A stretch of DNA of 64,000 nucleotides. Source: an uncultured Christensenellaceae bacterium (lineage in GTDB: Bacteria; Bacillota; Clostridia; Christensenellales; UBA3700). The notes beneath the pieces were generated by a model. It was given only the letters and a program-made list of their open reading frames with translations, was not told the origin of the DNA and did not search any database. Shown piece by piece: positions 8,475-17,349 of this stretch. The stretch is from assembly GCA_944380305.1 (NCBI GenBank), contig CALWHF010000005.1:1-64000 (forward strand), written 5' to 3'. Position 1 is the stretch's first letter. Every line of letters begins with the position of its first letter. Both the position numbers and the translations under genes were made by a program.

Positions 8475-9340
8475 AAGCCGATCTTCATATCCACAGCGTA
8501 TATTCCGACGGCACCGAAGAGCCGTCCGTAATAGTCTCCAAGGCGAAAGCCGCGGGACTGGGGCTTATCGCGCTGACCGACCACGACACGGTAAAGGGCG
8601 TCGAAAAGGCAGTCGAAGAGGGTGAAAAACAGGGCGTGCGCGTGCTTGCGGGCATAGAGATGAGCACCTATTCGACCTGCGAAGTGCATATACTCGGCTA
8701 CGGCATAGACCCGAAGAACGACGAACTGAATACCAGGCTCGCCGAGATCGAGGCAAAGAGGCTTGAAAGGATAAAGACGATACTCGTTAACCTTGCGAAA
8801 TACAATATCGTGCTCGACGAAGAAAAGATATTCGACCGTATAGGCACGGTAGGGCGTATGCACGTCGCGAAACAACTGCTCGCGAAAGGGCATTGTCAGA
8901 CGGTGACCGAGGCGTTCGACCGCTATCTCGGGGAGAGGGGCATAGCTTATGTCCCGTCGAAAAGGATAACTCCGCTCGACGGCGTAAAGCTGATAAAGGC
9001 GGCGGGCGGCAGAGCGGTCGTCGCGCATCCGCTGGTGTTCTGCCAGAAGGGGATACTCGAAGATCTGCTGACGGGATTAAGGCGCGATTACGGCCTCGAC
9101 GGTCTCGAGGTGTACTATCCGACCCACACTCCCGAAGACGTAGCGAAACTCGGCGCGCTCGCGAGGAAACTCGGGCTGTTTGTCACGGGCGGTACAGACT
9201 ATCACGGCGCGAACAAAAAAGGCGTGGAACTCGGCTCGGTGGATTACGAGCCTGACCGCTTTACTTTGAGCAGACTGGGGCTGATAAAACGGGAAAGGAA
9301 TGACTTTCCGCGTCGTGGGAATGCGGGCAGAAGACGCTGA
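8471..9340 (+). CDS. PHP-domain phosphoesterase (RNase AM/nucleoside bisphosphatase type)
   Basis: A 289-residue PHP phosphoesterase. The metal-binding motifs are visible: DLHIHSVYSDGT at residues 4-15, LTDHDTVKG at about 35-43, an EM pair in GIEMST, VAHPL and GTDYHG near the C-terminus. The family cleaves 3-prime,5-prime-bisphosphorylated nucleosides or trims short RNA 5-prime ends; which applies here is inference. Length fits the single-domain subgroup. It is the last gene of the tilS operon and is followed by a strong terminator. Confidence 0.85.
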   Translation: MKADLHIHSVYSDGTEEPSVIVSKAKAAGLGLIALTDHDTVKGVEKAVEEGEKQGVRVLAGIEMSTYSTCEVHILGYGIDPKNDELNTRLAEIEAKRLERIKTILVNLAKYNIVLDEEKIFDRIGTVGRMHVAKQLLAKGHCQTVTEAFDRYLGERGIAYVPSKRITPLDGVKLIKAAGGRAVVAHPLVFCQKGILEDLLTGLRRDYGLDGLEVYYPTHTPEDVAKLGALARKLGLFVTGGTDYHGANKKGVELGSVDYEPDRFTLSRLGLIKRERNDFPRRGNAGRRR

Positions 9341-9370
9341 CGGTTAGAGAAAAGCAATACTTATTGTAAA

Positions 9371-9397
9371 AAAAGCGGCATCGTGCCGCTTTTTTTG
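9371..9397 (+). terminator. Rho-independent terminator of the tilS-PHP operon
   Basis: AAAAGCGGCA-TCG-TGCCGCTTTTTTT: a 9-10 base-pair stem with a run of T. Confidence 0.85.
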
Positions 9398-9528
9398 TTG
9401 CCGAAATTTTCGGATACTCAAAAAAGAACGGGGTTTTGCAAACAGACGTAATGGCGGCGAGGACAAAAGGAAATAACTGTAAAACTTCTTTCCTATAATT
9501 AAGCACAGGTTACGCAGACTAACAGCGT

Positions 9529-10551
9529 ATGAAAAAGGTTTTATTCTGCATATGCGCGATCGCGGCATTTTCGGCATTATGTTGCGCGCCGATATGCGAC
9601 GGAAACGGAATATCGGCAGAGACCGGGTCTGAAATTGTGTCTTCGTACCTTTACGATGCGTTTTCTGCCGCGTCGTCGGTAACGGACGAACGAGCGTATT
9701 TTTCGGGTTTTTCGGGAGAAGAGGCTCGGTACGCCGTCGACGGTTTTTGCGATATAACGGCGGACGGAAGTCCTGTTTTCGGAAGAGAAAGGGAGATCTC
9801 GCACAAAGGAACGCGCGGGGAGAGCGCGGACGGGCGCGACGAGGGGAAAAGGGGGCTCACTCACGTCTCGTCCTTTTCCACCACGTTCGACAGGAGCGTT
9901 TACGCGAGAAGTTACAACATCGCGCTCGCTTGTTCCAACTTCTGTTATTACAGGGTAGGCGCGGAAGAGAGGCTTTCTTTCAATACGGTAGTCGGAAAGC
10001 GCACCGCGGAAAGAGGATACAAAGAGGCAAAAGTCATAGAGAACGGCGTATACGTTCCCGGGATAGGCGGAGGCGTGTGTCAGGTGTCGACGACTCTGTA
10101 CAACGCGTGGATAACGGCGGGGCTGAAGGTGGAATACGTCAGAGCGCATTCCCTTCCGTCATCCTATTGCGCCATGTCGAGAGACGCGACGGTTTCCGAC
10201 TGGATAGACCTGGTGCTTTTCAACGACAGCGGGTCGGACGTCGTGGTCAATGCGACGGTGACGGGCAACAAAGTGACGTTCGACGTCTACGGCATGCCTA
10301 GTCCGTACAGCTACCGCTACGAGACTCGCGTCCTTGAAAAAATCGCTCCTCCCGATCCCGTGATAGAATATGTTTCGTATATAGAGGGAGATCTCGAAAG
10401 AAAAGAGATCTCGCCCGCGAAAAACGGCTGGGTGTCGGAGCTTGTCAGGCACACATATATAGACGACGAGGAGATAGGAAGAGACGTCGTAAGGCGCGAC
10501 GTATACAACGGCGTCGCGGCGAGGATACAGGTGAAAGAAAACATAGATTAG
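9529..10551 (+). CDS. VanW-domain exported protein
   Basis: A 340-residue protein with an N-terminal signal peptide (MKKVLFCICAIAAFSALCCA, about 1-22) and a VanW domain at about residues 120-260. The domain is marked by LSFNTVVGKRT, GIGGGVCQVSTTLYNA and AHSLPSSYC. The remaining C-terminus (about 270-340) has the beta-rich character of a G5-like domain, without a clear match. VanW proteins are common cell-surface proteins of Gram-positive bacteria; the original member lies in vanB clusters but does not itself give resistance, so no resistance is inferred. It is monocistronic, with TATAAT at 9495-9500 and a terminator after it. Confidence 0.82.
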   Translation: MKKVLFCICAIAAFSALCCAPICDGNGISAETGSEIVSSYLYDAFSAASSVTDERAYFSGFSGEEARYAVDGFCDITADGSPVFGREREISHKGTRGESADGRDEGKRGLTHVSSFSTTFDRSVYARSYNIALACSNFCYYRVGAEERLSFNTVVGKRTAERGYKEAKVIENGVYVPGIGGGVCQVSTTLYNAWITAGLKVEYVRAHSLPSSYCAMSRDATVSDWIDLVLFNDSGSDVVVNATVTGNKVTFDVYGMPSPYSYRYETRVLEKIAPPDPVIEYVSYIEGDLERKEISPAKNGWVSELVRHTYIDDEEIGRDVVRRDVYNGVAARIQVKENID

Positions 10552-10588
10552 GCTTTTAATCGACACGGGCAGGTAAAATATTATACGG

Positions 10589-10611
10589 GCGGGCATATTG
10601 CCCGCTTTTTT
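10589..10611 (+). terminator. Rho-independent terminator after the VanW gene
   Basis: GCGGGCA-TAT-TGCCCGC followed by T6. Confidence 0.85.
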
Positions 10612-10671
10612 GCATTATCTATTATACCGTGGACGGCTTGTCGTTATATGGCGGGCGCACGGAGGTGAAGG

Positions 10672-11718
10672 ATGGATTTGTCGTTGCGGGCGGACGGTGC
10701 TTTCGCGATAGCGTTCGATGCGTTGCTGCTCGTCGTCGGGCTTGTGCTCATAGTCAAAGGCGGAGATCTTTTCGTGGACGGCAGCATAACGATCGCCCGT
10801 TGTCTAAAAGTGCCCGAGATAATAATCGGCGCGACGATAGTATCGGTGGGGACGACTCTTCCCGAGCTGATAACGTCGGTGACTTCCGTCGTCAAAGGAG
10901 TTGCGTCGGGAAACGCCGCGCTGGCGGCGGGATACGATTCGATAGCGGTGGGCAACGCGGTCGGCTCGGTGATGTGCAATACGGGGCTGATACTCGGGAC
11001 GGTGCTTGCGGTAAGACCGCCGAAGACTGACGGCGGATTTGCGGTTAAGGGAATGTTCCTGCTTTGCTCTCTGATCGTGCTGTGTTTTTTCTGCGCGACG
11101 GGAGGGGAGATCGCTTTGTGGGAAGGAATAGTCCTCCTCGCGTTTTTCGTGGCGTTCGTCGGGATCAATCTGTACGAGGCGTCTTGTTCCCGCAAAACGC
11201 AGTCGTTGAGGATGACGGGCATTGCGGCGGACGCGCCGCCGTCAAGGCTGAACACGAAACAAAAGGCAAAGACCGCGTTTTCGTTTGCGTCGGGTGCGCT
11301 GGGGATAGCTCTCGGCGCGATGCTTCTCGTGGATAACGCACAGAGTATTTGCGTTGGCGTCGGGGTACCTCAACAGATCGTCGGCATCACGGTCGTCGCG
11401 ATAGGGACTTCGCTGCCCGAGCTGGTCACGTCCCTGACCGCTTTGAGAAAGGGGACTGCCGATATAGGACTCGGCAACGTGATAGGCGCGGACATAATCA
11501 ACGCGACGCTCATAATCGGTCTCGGCGCGTGCATTGCGGGGGATCTCGGCGTGGACGCCGTAACGGGAAACGTCGCGGTCAGAGTCATGCTTGCGATATG
11601 CGCGACGCTCGTGATACCTTCGGTATTCGCAAAAAAGACGTCGAGATTGCAAGGAGCGGTCATGCTCGCGCTATATTTGGGATTTATAGTGTACAACATA
11701 GCGGTGCTTGTGCTATAA
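10672..11718 (+). CDS. Calcium/sodium antiporter (CaCA family, YrbG-like)
   Basis: A 348-residue integral membrane protein of the cation/Ca2+ exchanger superfamily, expected to move Ca2+ out in exchange for Na+ or H+. The two inverted alpha-repeats are both visible: GATIVSVGTTLPELITSV (about residues 59-76) with AVGNAVGSVMCNTGLI, and GITVVAIGTSLPELVTSL (about 239-256) with GLGNVIGADIINATLI. The conserved Glu of each LPEL is present, so the transport site is intact. About ten hydrophobic segments are seen. GGAGGTGAAGG precedes the ATG. Confidence 0.9.
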   Translation: MDLSLRADGAFAIAFDALLLVVGLVLIVKGGDLFVDGSITIARCLKVPEIIIGATIVSVGTTLPELITSVTSVVKGVASGNAALAAGYDSIAVGNAVGSVMCNTGLILGTVLAVRPPKTDGGFAVKGMFLLCSLIVLCFFCATGGEIALWEGIVLLAFFVAFVGINLYEASCSRKTQSLRMTGIAADAPPSRLNTKQKAKTAFSFASGALGIALGAMLLVDNAQSICVGVGVPQQIVGITVVAIGTSLPELVTSLTALRKGTADIGLGNVIGADIINATLIIGLGACIAGDLGVDAVTGNVAVRVMLAICATLVIPSVFAKKTSRLQGAVMLALYLGFIVYNIAVLVL

Positions 11719-11771
11719 TATACGGGTAGAATAAATTGTCGCGGGCAAAACGCCCGTTACGGAGGGAGAAA

Positions 11772-13517
11772 ATGGATTACAGACAGACTTACGAAAAGTG
11801 GGTTGAGTGCGTGAGCGGGGACGAGAAAAAGGAGCTTCTCGCGATTGCCGACGACGACAAGGAGATCAAGGAAAGATTCACGCTTCCGCTTGCTTTCGGT
11901 ACTGCGGGCATGAGAGGCACTATCGCGCTCGGCATATCTAATATGAACGTATACACGGTCGCGCGCGCTACTAAGGGGCTTGCCGACTATGTCAACGGTC
12001 TCGGCAGCGAGGCGGCGAAGAGAGGCGTCGTCGTATCGTACGACACGCGCCGTATGTCTTTCGAGTTCGCGCTGATAACGGCGAGAGTGCTTGCGGCGAA
12101 CAAGATCGCGGTCAGGATGTTCGAGGACGTCAGACCCGTGCCGATGTGCAGTTACGCGGTCAGGCACACGAACGCGATCGCCGGCGTCATGATAACGGCG
12201 AGCCACAATCCCAAGGAATACAACGGCTACAAGGTATACGGCGAGGACGGCGCGCAGATGTCGCCCGAGGCGACCGAGGTGGTCGTAGGATTTATCGACA
12301 AGACCGACTACTTCGGCATAGAGCTTGCAGATGTTGTCACGACGGACAGAAAGGAAATAAAAGGCAAGGACAAGTTTGCGCTCAGCGACTATATCACAGT
12401 GATAGGCAAGAGCCTCGACGAGGACTATTATGCTGAAATATCCAAGCTGTCGCTGTCTCCCGAGGCTGTCGCCGCAGAGGGCTCGAAGATGAAACTCGTC
12501 TACAGCCCGATCCACGGCAGCGGTTACGTTCCCGTAACGACTATGCTGTCGCGTATGGGTATCAAGGCGGAAGTCGTCGAGGAGCAGAAGGACCCCGATA
12601 CAGAGTTCTCCACCGTGCAGATGCCCAATCCCGAACAGCCCGACGCTCTCGCCCTCGGCATAAAGCTCGCGGATAAGATAAGCGCGGACGTCGTGATAGG
12701 CACCGATCCCGACTGCGACCGTATGGGCGTAGCCGTCAGGGACGACAAAGGCGTATTCACTCTTCTGACGGGCAACCAGATAGGCGCGCTCCTTCTCGAC
12801 TATATCCTCTTGAGACACAAGGAGAGAGGAGACCTGCCCGCAAACGGCGCGGTCGTAAAGACGATAGTCACGACCAGTCTCGCCGACAAGATAGCTAGAA
12901 GTTACGGCATGACGGTCTACGACGTGCTGACGGGATTCAAGTTCATCGGCGAAAAGATAAAAGAGTGGGAAGAAAACGGCAAACACACCTTCATGTTCGG
13001 CTACGAGGAGAGCTACGGTTATCTGTCGGGCACGCACGCGAGGGACAAGGACGCCGTCGTCGCCAGCATGCTGTTCTCCGAGATGGTATGCTACTACCAG
13101 TACAAGGGCAAGAAGCTGTACGACAGACTGCAGGAGATATTTGCGACCTACGGCTATTTCGCCGAGACGAGCAAGTCGTTCGCGTTCAAAGGACTCGACG
13201 GAATGCAGAAGATGGCGGACATAATGGAAAAGGCGCGTGCGGAGTATTTTACCGAGTTCGCGGGCATAAAGACGGTATCCAAGCTCGACTTCAAGAAGAG
13301 GACGGAGACCTTTGCGGACGGCAAGACCGCGCCGATAACCCTGCCCGTGACCAACGTCATCAAATACACGCTCGGCAACGACGAGTGGGTCTGCATAAGA
13401 CCGAGCGGCACCGAGCCCAAGCTCAAAGTGTACGTCTCCGTCAACGCCGACAGCGCGGAAAAGGCGGACGCCCGCAGAAAAGCGGTGCTCGAGGCAGCCG
13501 AGGCGAAACTGCTGTAA
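11772..13517 (+). CDS. Phosphosugar mutase (phosphoglucomutase/phosphomannomutase type)
   Basis: A 581-residue alpha-D-phosphohexomutase interconverting sugar 1- and 6-phosphates, feeding glycan precursor synthesis. Motifs in order: FGTAGMRG (about residue 44), the phosphoserine loop ITASHNPKEYNGYK (about 140-153), the Mg-binding GTDPDCDRMGVAV (about 312), the sugar-binding GYEESYGYL (about 408) and the phosphate-binding RPSGTEPKLKVY near the C-terminus. The length matches the PgcA-type phosphoglucomutases of Firmicutes. The ATG at 11772 is chosen because GGAGGGAGAA precedes it and it matches the conserved N-terminus. Its own terminator follows. Confidence 0.93.
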   Translation: MDYRQTYEKWVECVSGDEKKELLAIADDDKEIKERFTLPLAFGTAGMRGTIALGISNMNVYTVARATKGLADYVNGLGSEAAKRGVVVSYDTRRMSFEFALITARVLAANKIAVRMFEDVRPVPMCSYAVRHTNAIAGVMITASHNPKEYNGYKVYGEDGAQMSPEATEVVVGFIDKTDYFGIELADVVTTDRKEIKGKDKFALSDYITVIGKSLDEDYYAEISKLSLSPEAVAAEGSKMKLVYSPIHGSGYVPVTTMLSRMGIKAEVVEEQKDPDTEFSTVQMPNPEQPDALALGIKLADKISADVVIGTDPDCDRMGVAVRDDKGVFTLLTGNQIGALLLDYILLRHKERGDLPANGAVVKTIVTTSLADKIARSYGMTVYDVLTGFKFIGEKIKEWEENGKHTFMFGYEESYGYLSGTHARDKDAVVASMLFSEMVCYYQYKGKKLYDRLQEIFATYGYFAETSKSFAFKGLDGMQKMADIMEKARAEYFTEFAGIKTVSKLDFKKRTETFADGKTAPITLPVTNVIKYTLGNDEWVCIRPSGTEPKLKVYVSVNADSAEKADARRKAVLEAAEAKLL

Positions 13518-13543
13518 TGCCTATAGTGAAACATCAAGACGAA

Positions 13544-13571
13544 AGAGACGCAAAACGGCGTCTCTTTTTTT
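13544..13571 (+). terminator. Rho-independent terminator after the phosphosugar mutase
   Basis: AGAGACGC and GCGTCTCT arms with a run of T8. Confidence 0.85.
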
Positions 13572-13674
13572 CGGCGAAAAAAGAAGAAACGGAATATTCA
13601 CGACATTCGACACGATTATAAAAAATCTGCCTCGATCCGCCTTTCGTAAAGTCGGTTGTAGAGCGTATAGGGGG

Positions 13675-13703
13675 TTTACAAGTCAGGAAATAAAAGCTAT
13701 AAT
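13675..13703 (+). promoter_or_regulatory. Sigma-70-type promoter of the lipoprotein gene
   Basis: TTTACA (13675-13680), a 17-base spacer and TATAAT (13698-13703), about 50 bases before the ATG. Confidence 0.7.
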
Positions 13704-13756
13704 GATAAGGGTCGCCGTGCAAATATGCCACGATCGGTAATTACAGGAGGGGGGAA

Positions 13757-14617
13757 ATGAAAAGCAGATTATCCAGATTTTTATTATTCGTTTTTATTAT
13801 GATTTTTGCTCTTTGTCTGACTGCTTGCGAAGACGTCGGCAAAGAAAACGACAAAGACTCGGACAAAACAGAGGGCGAAGTCGCATTGTCGCAGGAGCTG
13901 ATCGGTACGCTTACGGCGTATCTGAAAGGATACAACGTCGAGTACGATATGCCTGCCCCCACTCTGGAAGAAATATTCGACGGTATAAATGACGGGGACA
14001 ACGCTTTGAAGATCGGGTTCGACAATGCGGACGTATATTATGCCTGCGCGTATTGCGTCGAGCCTCACGAAAGCGAGACGAAGGATTTTTGTTGCGTTGA
14101 TGAATACGAGTGGGCAGGTTTCGCCGGCGAAGAAAATATACGCGAAGTTATTGACGGTAAAAAATCCGTGGCGGTTTTTCGGATAGACAAATCCTCTTGC
14201 TGTACGGATATATTGTCGGGAGAAGAGTATTCAGCCGAACATTATCGGCTTTGCAAGCTAACGTTCGAAAACGGAAAATACGCAGGTGATCCGCCCGTAT
14301 TCAGCGATTCGTTTATCTATGTAACGTCAGAGAGCGGAGCTATATATCTGAGCACCGACGAATTCGATTTCGACATCAGGACGCTACGGTTTACCGAAAG
14401 GGAAGGAAAAGATTTTCTGCTCGTAGCGACAAATATCGAATCTGCAGACGGAACGGCAAAGACAGTGGATCTCAAGGGGTATTTCGGGAAATATTATCAG
14501 GATCTTATTGCCGTAATGAAGACAGGCGAGTACGTTGAACAGTTTGAGGGAGGAGAAAAGACAGAATACGGTCTTATAGCCTTATCCGATATTGCGGACA
14601 TTGTTTCGGCAGAGTGA
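13757..14617 (+). CDS. Lipoprotein of unknown function
   Basis: A 286-residue exported lipoprotein. The signal peptide is basic then hydrophobic and ends in the lipobox LTAC, with the lipidated Cys at about residue 23. The mature part begins with an acidic Asp/Glu/Lys-rich linker and has no recognised domain. Several Cys residues (YYACAYC, CCVDEY, SSCCTD) are unusual for a secreted protein and may form disulfides or bind metal. GGAGGGGGGAA precedes the ATG. It is monocistronic, with its own promoter and a shared bidirectional terminator downstream. Confidence 0.7.
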   Translation: MKSRLSRFLLFVFIMIFALCLTACEDVGKENDKDSDKTEGEVALSQELIGTLTAYLKGYNVEYDMPAPTLEEIFDGINDGDNALKIGFDNADVYYACAYCVEPHESETKDFCCVDEYEWAGFAGEENIREVIDGKKSVAVFRIDKSSCCTDILSGEEYSAEHYRLCKLTFENGKYAGDPPVFSDSFIYVTSESGAIYLSTDEFDFDIRTLRFTEREGKDFLLVATNIESADGTAKTVDLKGYFGKYYQDLIAVMKTGEYVEQFEGGEKTEYGLIALSDIADIVSAE

Positions 14618-14727
14618 TGCGGCAAATAAGCAAGATCCTGTCGATCTCAGACGGAGAGGCGAGTGTTTCAGAATTTGCGACATAAAGGTAATTTTGCTTT
14701 GAGAATCTATATAATATCGTCATACGA

Positions 14728-14758
14728 AAACGAGCGTCGGTCCGACGCTCGTTTTTTT
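14728..14758. terminator. Bidirectional terminator between convergent genes
   Basis: A perfect 12-base inverted repeat (AACGAGCGTCGG and CCGACGCTCGTT) with A-rich and T-rich flanks. It lies between the lipoprotein gene and the minus-strand XRE gene and can serve both. Confidence 0.8.
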
Positions 14759-14780
14759 GAATGCTTTAATTATCCGAAAC

Positions 14781-14984
14781 TCACAGTCTTGCGGGATTGT
14801 CCGTTCTCTCAAGAAGATAGTCGAGAGAAACGTCGAAATAATCGGCGATTTTTATCAGGGTGGTATAGTCTGCCTGTCTTTTGCCCGACTCGTATCTGCT
14901 GACCGTGTTCTGGTTCATATTCAGTTCTATCGCGAGGCGTTGCTGTGTCAGACCTTTCTTTTCGCGTAAAAATTTGAGTCTCAT
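14781..14984 (-). CDS. XRE-family (Cro/CI-type) transcriptional regulator
   Basis: A 67-residue single helix-turn-helix protein. The fold is complete: LKFLREKKGLTQQRLAIEL, then MNQNTVSRYESGKRQADYTT as the recognition region, then LIKIADYFDVSLDYLLER. It is transcribed divergently from the membrane protein gene at 15050. The 65-base gap holds a promoter with a palindrome in its spacer, so it probably represses that gene and perhaps itself. Its size is typical of small chromosomal XRE regulators. Confidence 0.88.
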   Translation of the reverse strand: MRLKFLREKKGLTQQRLAIELNMNQNTVSRYESGKRQADYTTLIKIADYFDVSLDYLLERTDNPARL

Positions 14985-14987
14985 ACG

Positions 14988-15037
14988 TTGACATGATTAT
15001 ACCACTTTGGTATACTTATAATATCCCGATACGGGAT
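14988..15037 (+). promoter_or_regulatory. Promoter with operator palindrome
   Basis: TTGACA (14988-14993), a 17-base spacer and TATACT (15011-15016). The palindrome TATACCACTTTGGTATA (14998-15014) fills the spacer and overlaps the -10, the usual place for an XRE operator. A second dyad, ATCCCGATACGGGAT (15023-15037), covers the expected transcription start. Confidence 0.65.
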
Positions 15038-15049
15038 AAGGAGGTTTTT

Positions 15050-15553
15050 ATGGATAATAACAGTGTGGGAAACAAGCTCCTGTACGTTGCGAAGAAGTCC
15101 GCATGGGCGCACCGCGCGAGAATGATACTCAGCATAATCGTAGCGGTATTGTTTGCGATAACGGGAGTCGCCTTTATATCCGATCCCGAGGGGGCGGGGC
15201 TTGCGGTAGCTGCTTTCCTGATCGCCGCGGTAGCCGTTCTCGTGATAGTGCTGACCGTCGTCGAGGCGTCCAGATGCGAGATAAGGGTCTACGAAAAGAG
15301 CATAGTGACGAAAAAGGGGTTGTTGAACGTCAGAGAGACCCGTTCGGTGATGACGCCGATCGTAGGCGTTTCGGTAGAACAGTCTTTCAACGGCAAGATA
15401 TTCAATTACGGCAATCTCGTGATAGACAAGGTCGGCAAGGGCTGGGATATTGACAGCAGATATATCAAAAAGCCGTACGAGTTCAAGAAATTTCTCGATT
15501 CGTTGATGGAAAACACAGATATGGACAAGGTGACAATGATCATGGGCAACTGA
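15050..15553 (+). CDS. Membrane protein with a bacterial PH-type (YdbT/YdbS-like) domain
   Basis: A 167-residue protein with two membrane segments (about residues 23-43 and 49-70) followed by a cytoplasmic domain with the CEIRVYEKSIVTKKGLL...TRSVMTPIVGVSV pattern. This pattern is typical of bacterial PH-type domains (DUF304/bPH_2), where a strand pair precedes a hydrophobic turn. The biochemical role is unknown. The ATG at 15050 follows ATAAGGAGGTTTTT, an excellent ribosome-binding site. It is divergent from, and probably controlled by, the XRE regulator. Confidence 0.7.
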   Translation: MDNNSVGNKLLYVAKKSAWAHRARMILSIIVAVLFAITGVAFISDPEGAGLAVAAFLIAAVAVLVIVLTVVEASRCEIRVYEKSIVTKKGLLNVRETRSVMTPIVGVSVEQSFNGKIFNYGNLVIDKVGKGWDIDSRYIKKPYEFKKFLDSLMENTDMDKVTMIMGN

Positions 15554-15574
15554 CTGCGATAAAGGTGCAAACGG

Positions 15575-15615
15575 ACGCGTTCCGCGGAGAAATAACCGCG
15601 GGGCGCGTATTTCTT
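15575..15615 (+). terminator. Probable terminator hairpin
   Basis: A 13-base-pair GC-rich stem with two G-U pairs (arms 15575-15587 and 15596-15608) followed by ATTTCTT, after the PH-type membrane protein gene. Confidence 0.5.
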
Positions 15616-15730
15616 AGGCGACGACAGGAAGGAGAGGGATGAGTCACGGCACGTTTTTCGGATGAACTATATAAACGCGGGTATTGAAATATCTCGCGTA
15701 ACGTTATATAATGTAAAAAAGGAGGGGGTT

Positions 15731-16507
15731 ATGTATAAGACAGCGAAAAAGGCTATAATTGCCGCCGTCTCGATAACGGTCGTCGTGATAGCGGGGCTTG
15801 GCGTCCTCATCGCTTTGGGCAGGATGTCCACACCGCCGTGGGCGAAGGCGCAGGAGGGCTTTTTCTCGGACGTATGCGTTTTTTCGGCAGAAGACGTTAC
15901 CGTTTCCAAAGTAGATTTTGACGGCAACAGCCGCGATATGTACAAGCTGGACTTCACAAGTAAATACACCGAGACCAACGACGTTTCGTCGTACGGCACG
16001 GGCATTGCCGATATATACTTCATATGCGTTATCGAACAGGATTCCTATTCCTATTACTTGGAGAGCGGCAATTATGCGATATGTACCGACGATCCGACGG
16101 AGAACAATCCCGAATTTGTTGCGTTTCTCAAAGATAATCGTTGGGGGGAGCCTCTCGAAGAAAAAGAAAGGCAACGCTGTCCGTTATTGCCTGACGACGG
16201 AGACAAGGAAGGGGACAAGGCAAAAGCCGCTCTGAAAAAAGCTGAGACCTATCTCGAAGTCAAAGGCATAGAGGAAAAAGGAGAGCTCAAGGTAAGTATC
16301 TGCGACGATAAGGGCAGATACGTCGTCTGCGAACTTGACGGAAAGACGGGAGGCGCGAGGTTCTTCAAAGTCACGGTCGGAGAAAACGATTACGGGGATT
16401 ATCTCGCGGGCAGAGACCCCGACGTTTCTGCGGGGATAGAAGAAACGCCTTTTGATCCGCATAAATACGAGTGTCTGCTCGAGGAGTTGTCTGAGTTTTT
16501 TGTATAA
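15731..16507 (+). CDS. Single-pass membrane protein of unknown function
   Basis: A 258-residue protein with one N-terminal hydrophobic helix (about residues 7-31), then an extracytoplasmic part rich in Asp, Glu and Tyr. No domain is recognised. In overall layout and Cys content it resembles the lipoprotein at 13757, but it lacks a lipobox. The ATG at 15731 is preceded by AAAAGGAGGGGGTT; earlier in-frame starts lack a ribosome-binding site. It ends in front of a bidirectional terminator shared with the ferritin-like gene. Confidence 0.65.
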   Translation: MYKTAKKAIIAAVSITVVVIAGLGVLIALGRMSTPPWAKAQEGFFSDVCVFSAEDVTVSKVDFDGNSRDMYKLDFTSKYTETNDVSSYGTGIADIYFICVIEQDSYSYYLESGNYAICTDDPTENNPEFVAFLKDNRWGEPLEEKERQRCPLLPDDGDKEGDKAKAALKKAETYLEVKGIEEKGELKVSICDDKGRYVVCELDGKTGGARFFKVTVGENDYGDYLAGRDPDVSAGIEETPFDPHKYECLLEELSEFFV

Positions 16508-16514
16508 AAAGCAA

Positions 16515-16536
16515 GCCCCCGTGAGGGGGCATTTTT
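16515..16536. terminator. Bidirectional terminator
   Basis: GCCCCC-GTGA-GGGGGC followed by ATTTTTAT, with A5 on the other side, between convergent genes. The stop codon of the minus-strand ferritin-like gene lies in its T run. Confidence 0.8.
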
Positions 16537-17038
16537 ATTCGCAGGAAAATTCTTCTATCAGCTTTTCGAAGATCCTGACGTGTATTTCTTCGTCGAGGAT
16601 TATGCGCTCGATAAGCGCGATTATCGATTTGTTCGACAGAGACGCGACCGTGCGTCTGTAATTCTCGATCGCTCCCAGTTCTCCCGCGAGGTCGGCTTTG
16701 AGTACGTCGCATACTTTTTGCGAGTAGTTTACCGCGCTGCCCGACCAGAAACAATGCCTTCCCGCGATAAGAGGGTCGCCGCCGCTCTGAACGATGGCTT
16801 CTGCGAGCAACTCGTGATGTTTCATCTCGACGACGGCTATTTTTTCGAGCACGAGCGCGAGGTCGGGGTATTTTTCTTTGAGTATGTAGCTCTGGTATGC
16901 GTACTGCATGATCGCGGTGGTCTCGCTGTCGCGTCCCGCGTAGTCGTCGGTCAGCGCGAGCACGTCTCCGCGGGATACCGAGTAAATTTTGAGGTCCGGA
17001 TACGGCAATTCGCTTGCGAATATCTGAAAATCCGTCAT
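16535..17038 (-). CDS. Ferritin-like diiron protein
   Basis: A 167-residue four-helix protein of the ferritin/rubrerythrin superfamily. Metal-ligand motifs are in place: an early Glu in DSETTAIMQYAYQ, EKIAVVEMKHHELL (E-x2-H), DLAGELGAIENYRR and IILDEEIHVRIFEKL (E-x2-H). It has no rubredoxin-like Cys4 tail, so it is not a classical rubrerythrin. A role in oxidative-stress defence or iron handling is inferred from the family. The ATG at 17038 is chosen because AAAGGAGAATTTT precedes it. Monocistronic. Confidence 0.8.
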   Translation of the reverse strand: MTDFQIFASELPYPDLKIYSVSRGDVLALTDDYAGRDSETTAIMQYAYQSYILKEKYPDLALVLEKIAVVEMKHHELLAEAIVQSGGDPLIAGRHCFWSGSAVNYSQKVCDVLKADLAGELGAIENYRRTVASLSNKSIIALIERIILDEEIHVRIFEKLIEEFSCE

Positions 17039-17349
17039 AGAAAATTCTCCTTTTGTCAATAATGCTTGACGGAGTCCCTTGTGCGGTCATCCGTGTCAGA
17101 CATAGTATGATTGTCGGGGAGAAAAAGGTGATTTTTTGCAAAAACGAAAATGCCGTTTTGCGAAAAAACGAATTCGTAAAGCTCAAGAGGAGACCGTCAG
17201 GAGTCGAAAAAAGCGAAAAAAAGCGGATTTCGCGCGATTTTGCGAAGGTGCTGAGCTTGTCGGGCAATAAATACGCAAAAAATGCTTGATAATTCTCCGA
17301 TAGTGTGCTATTATGTTTTAGCAATCATAAAATCGGAGGGGTATTCTCT
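17039..17349. other. Divergent intergenic region between the ferritin-like gene and secG
   Basis: Holds the secG promoter at its right end. The rest is purine-rich and has no convincing gene; a minus-strand promoter for the ferritin-like gene must lie here but I could not single it out. Confidence 0.5.
17286..17314 (+). promoter_or_regulatory. secG promoter
   Basis: TTGATA (17286-17291), a 17-base spacer and TATTAT (17309-17314). Confidence 0.65.
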
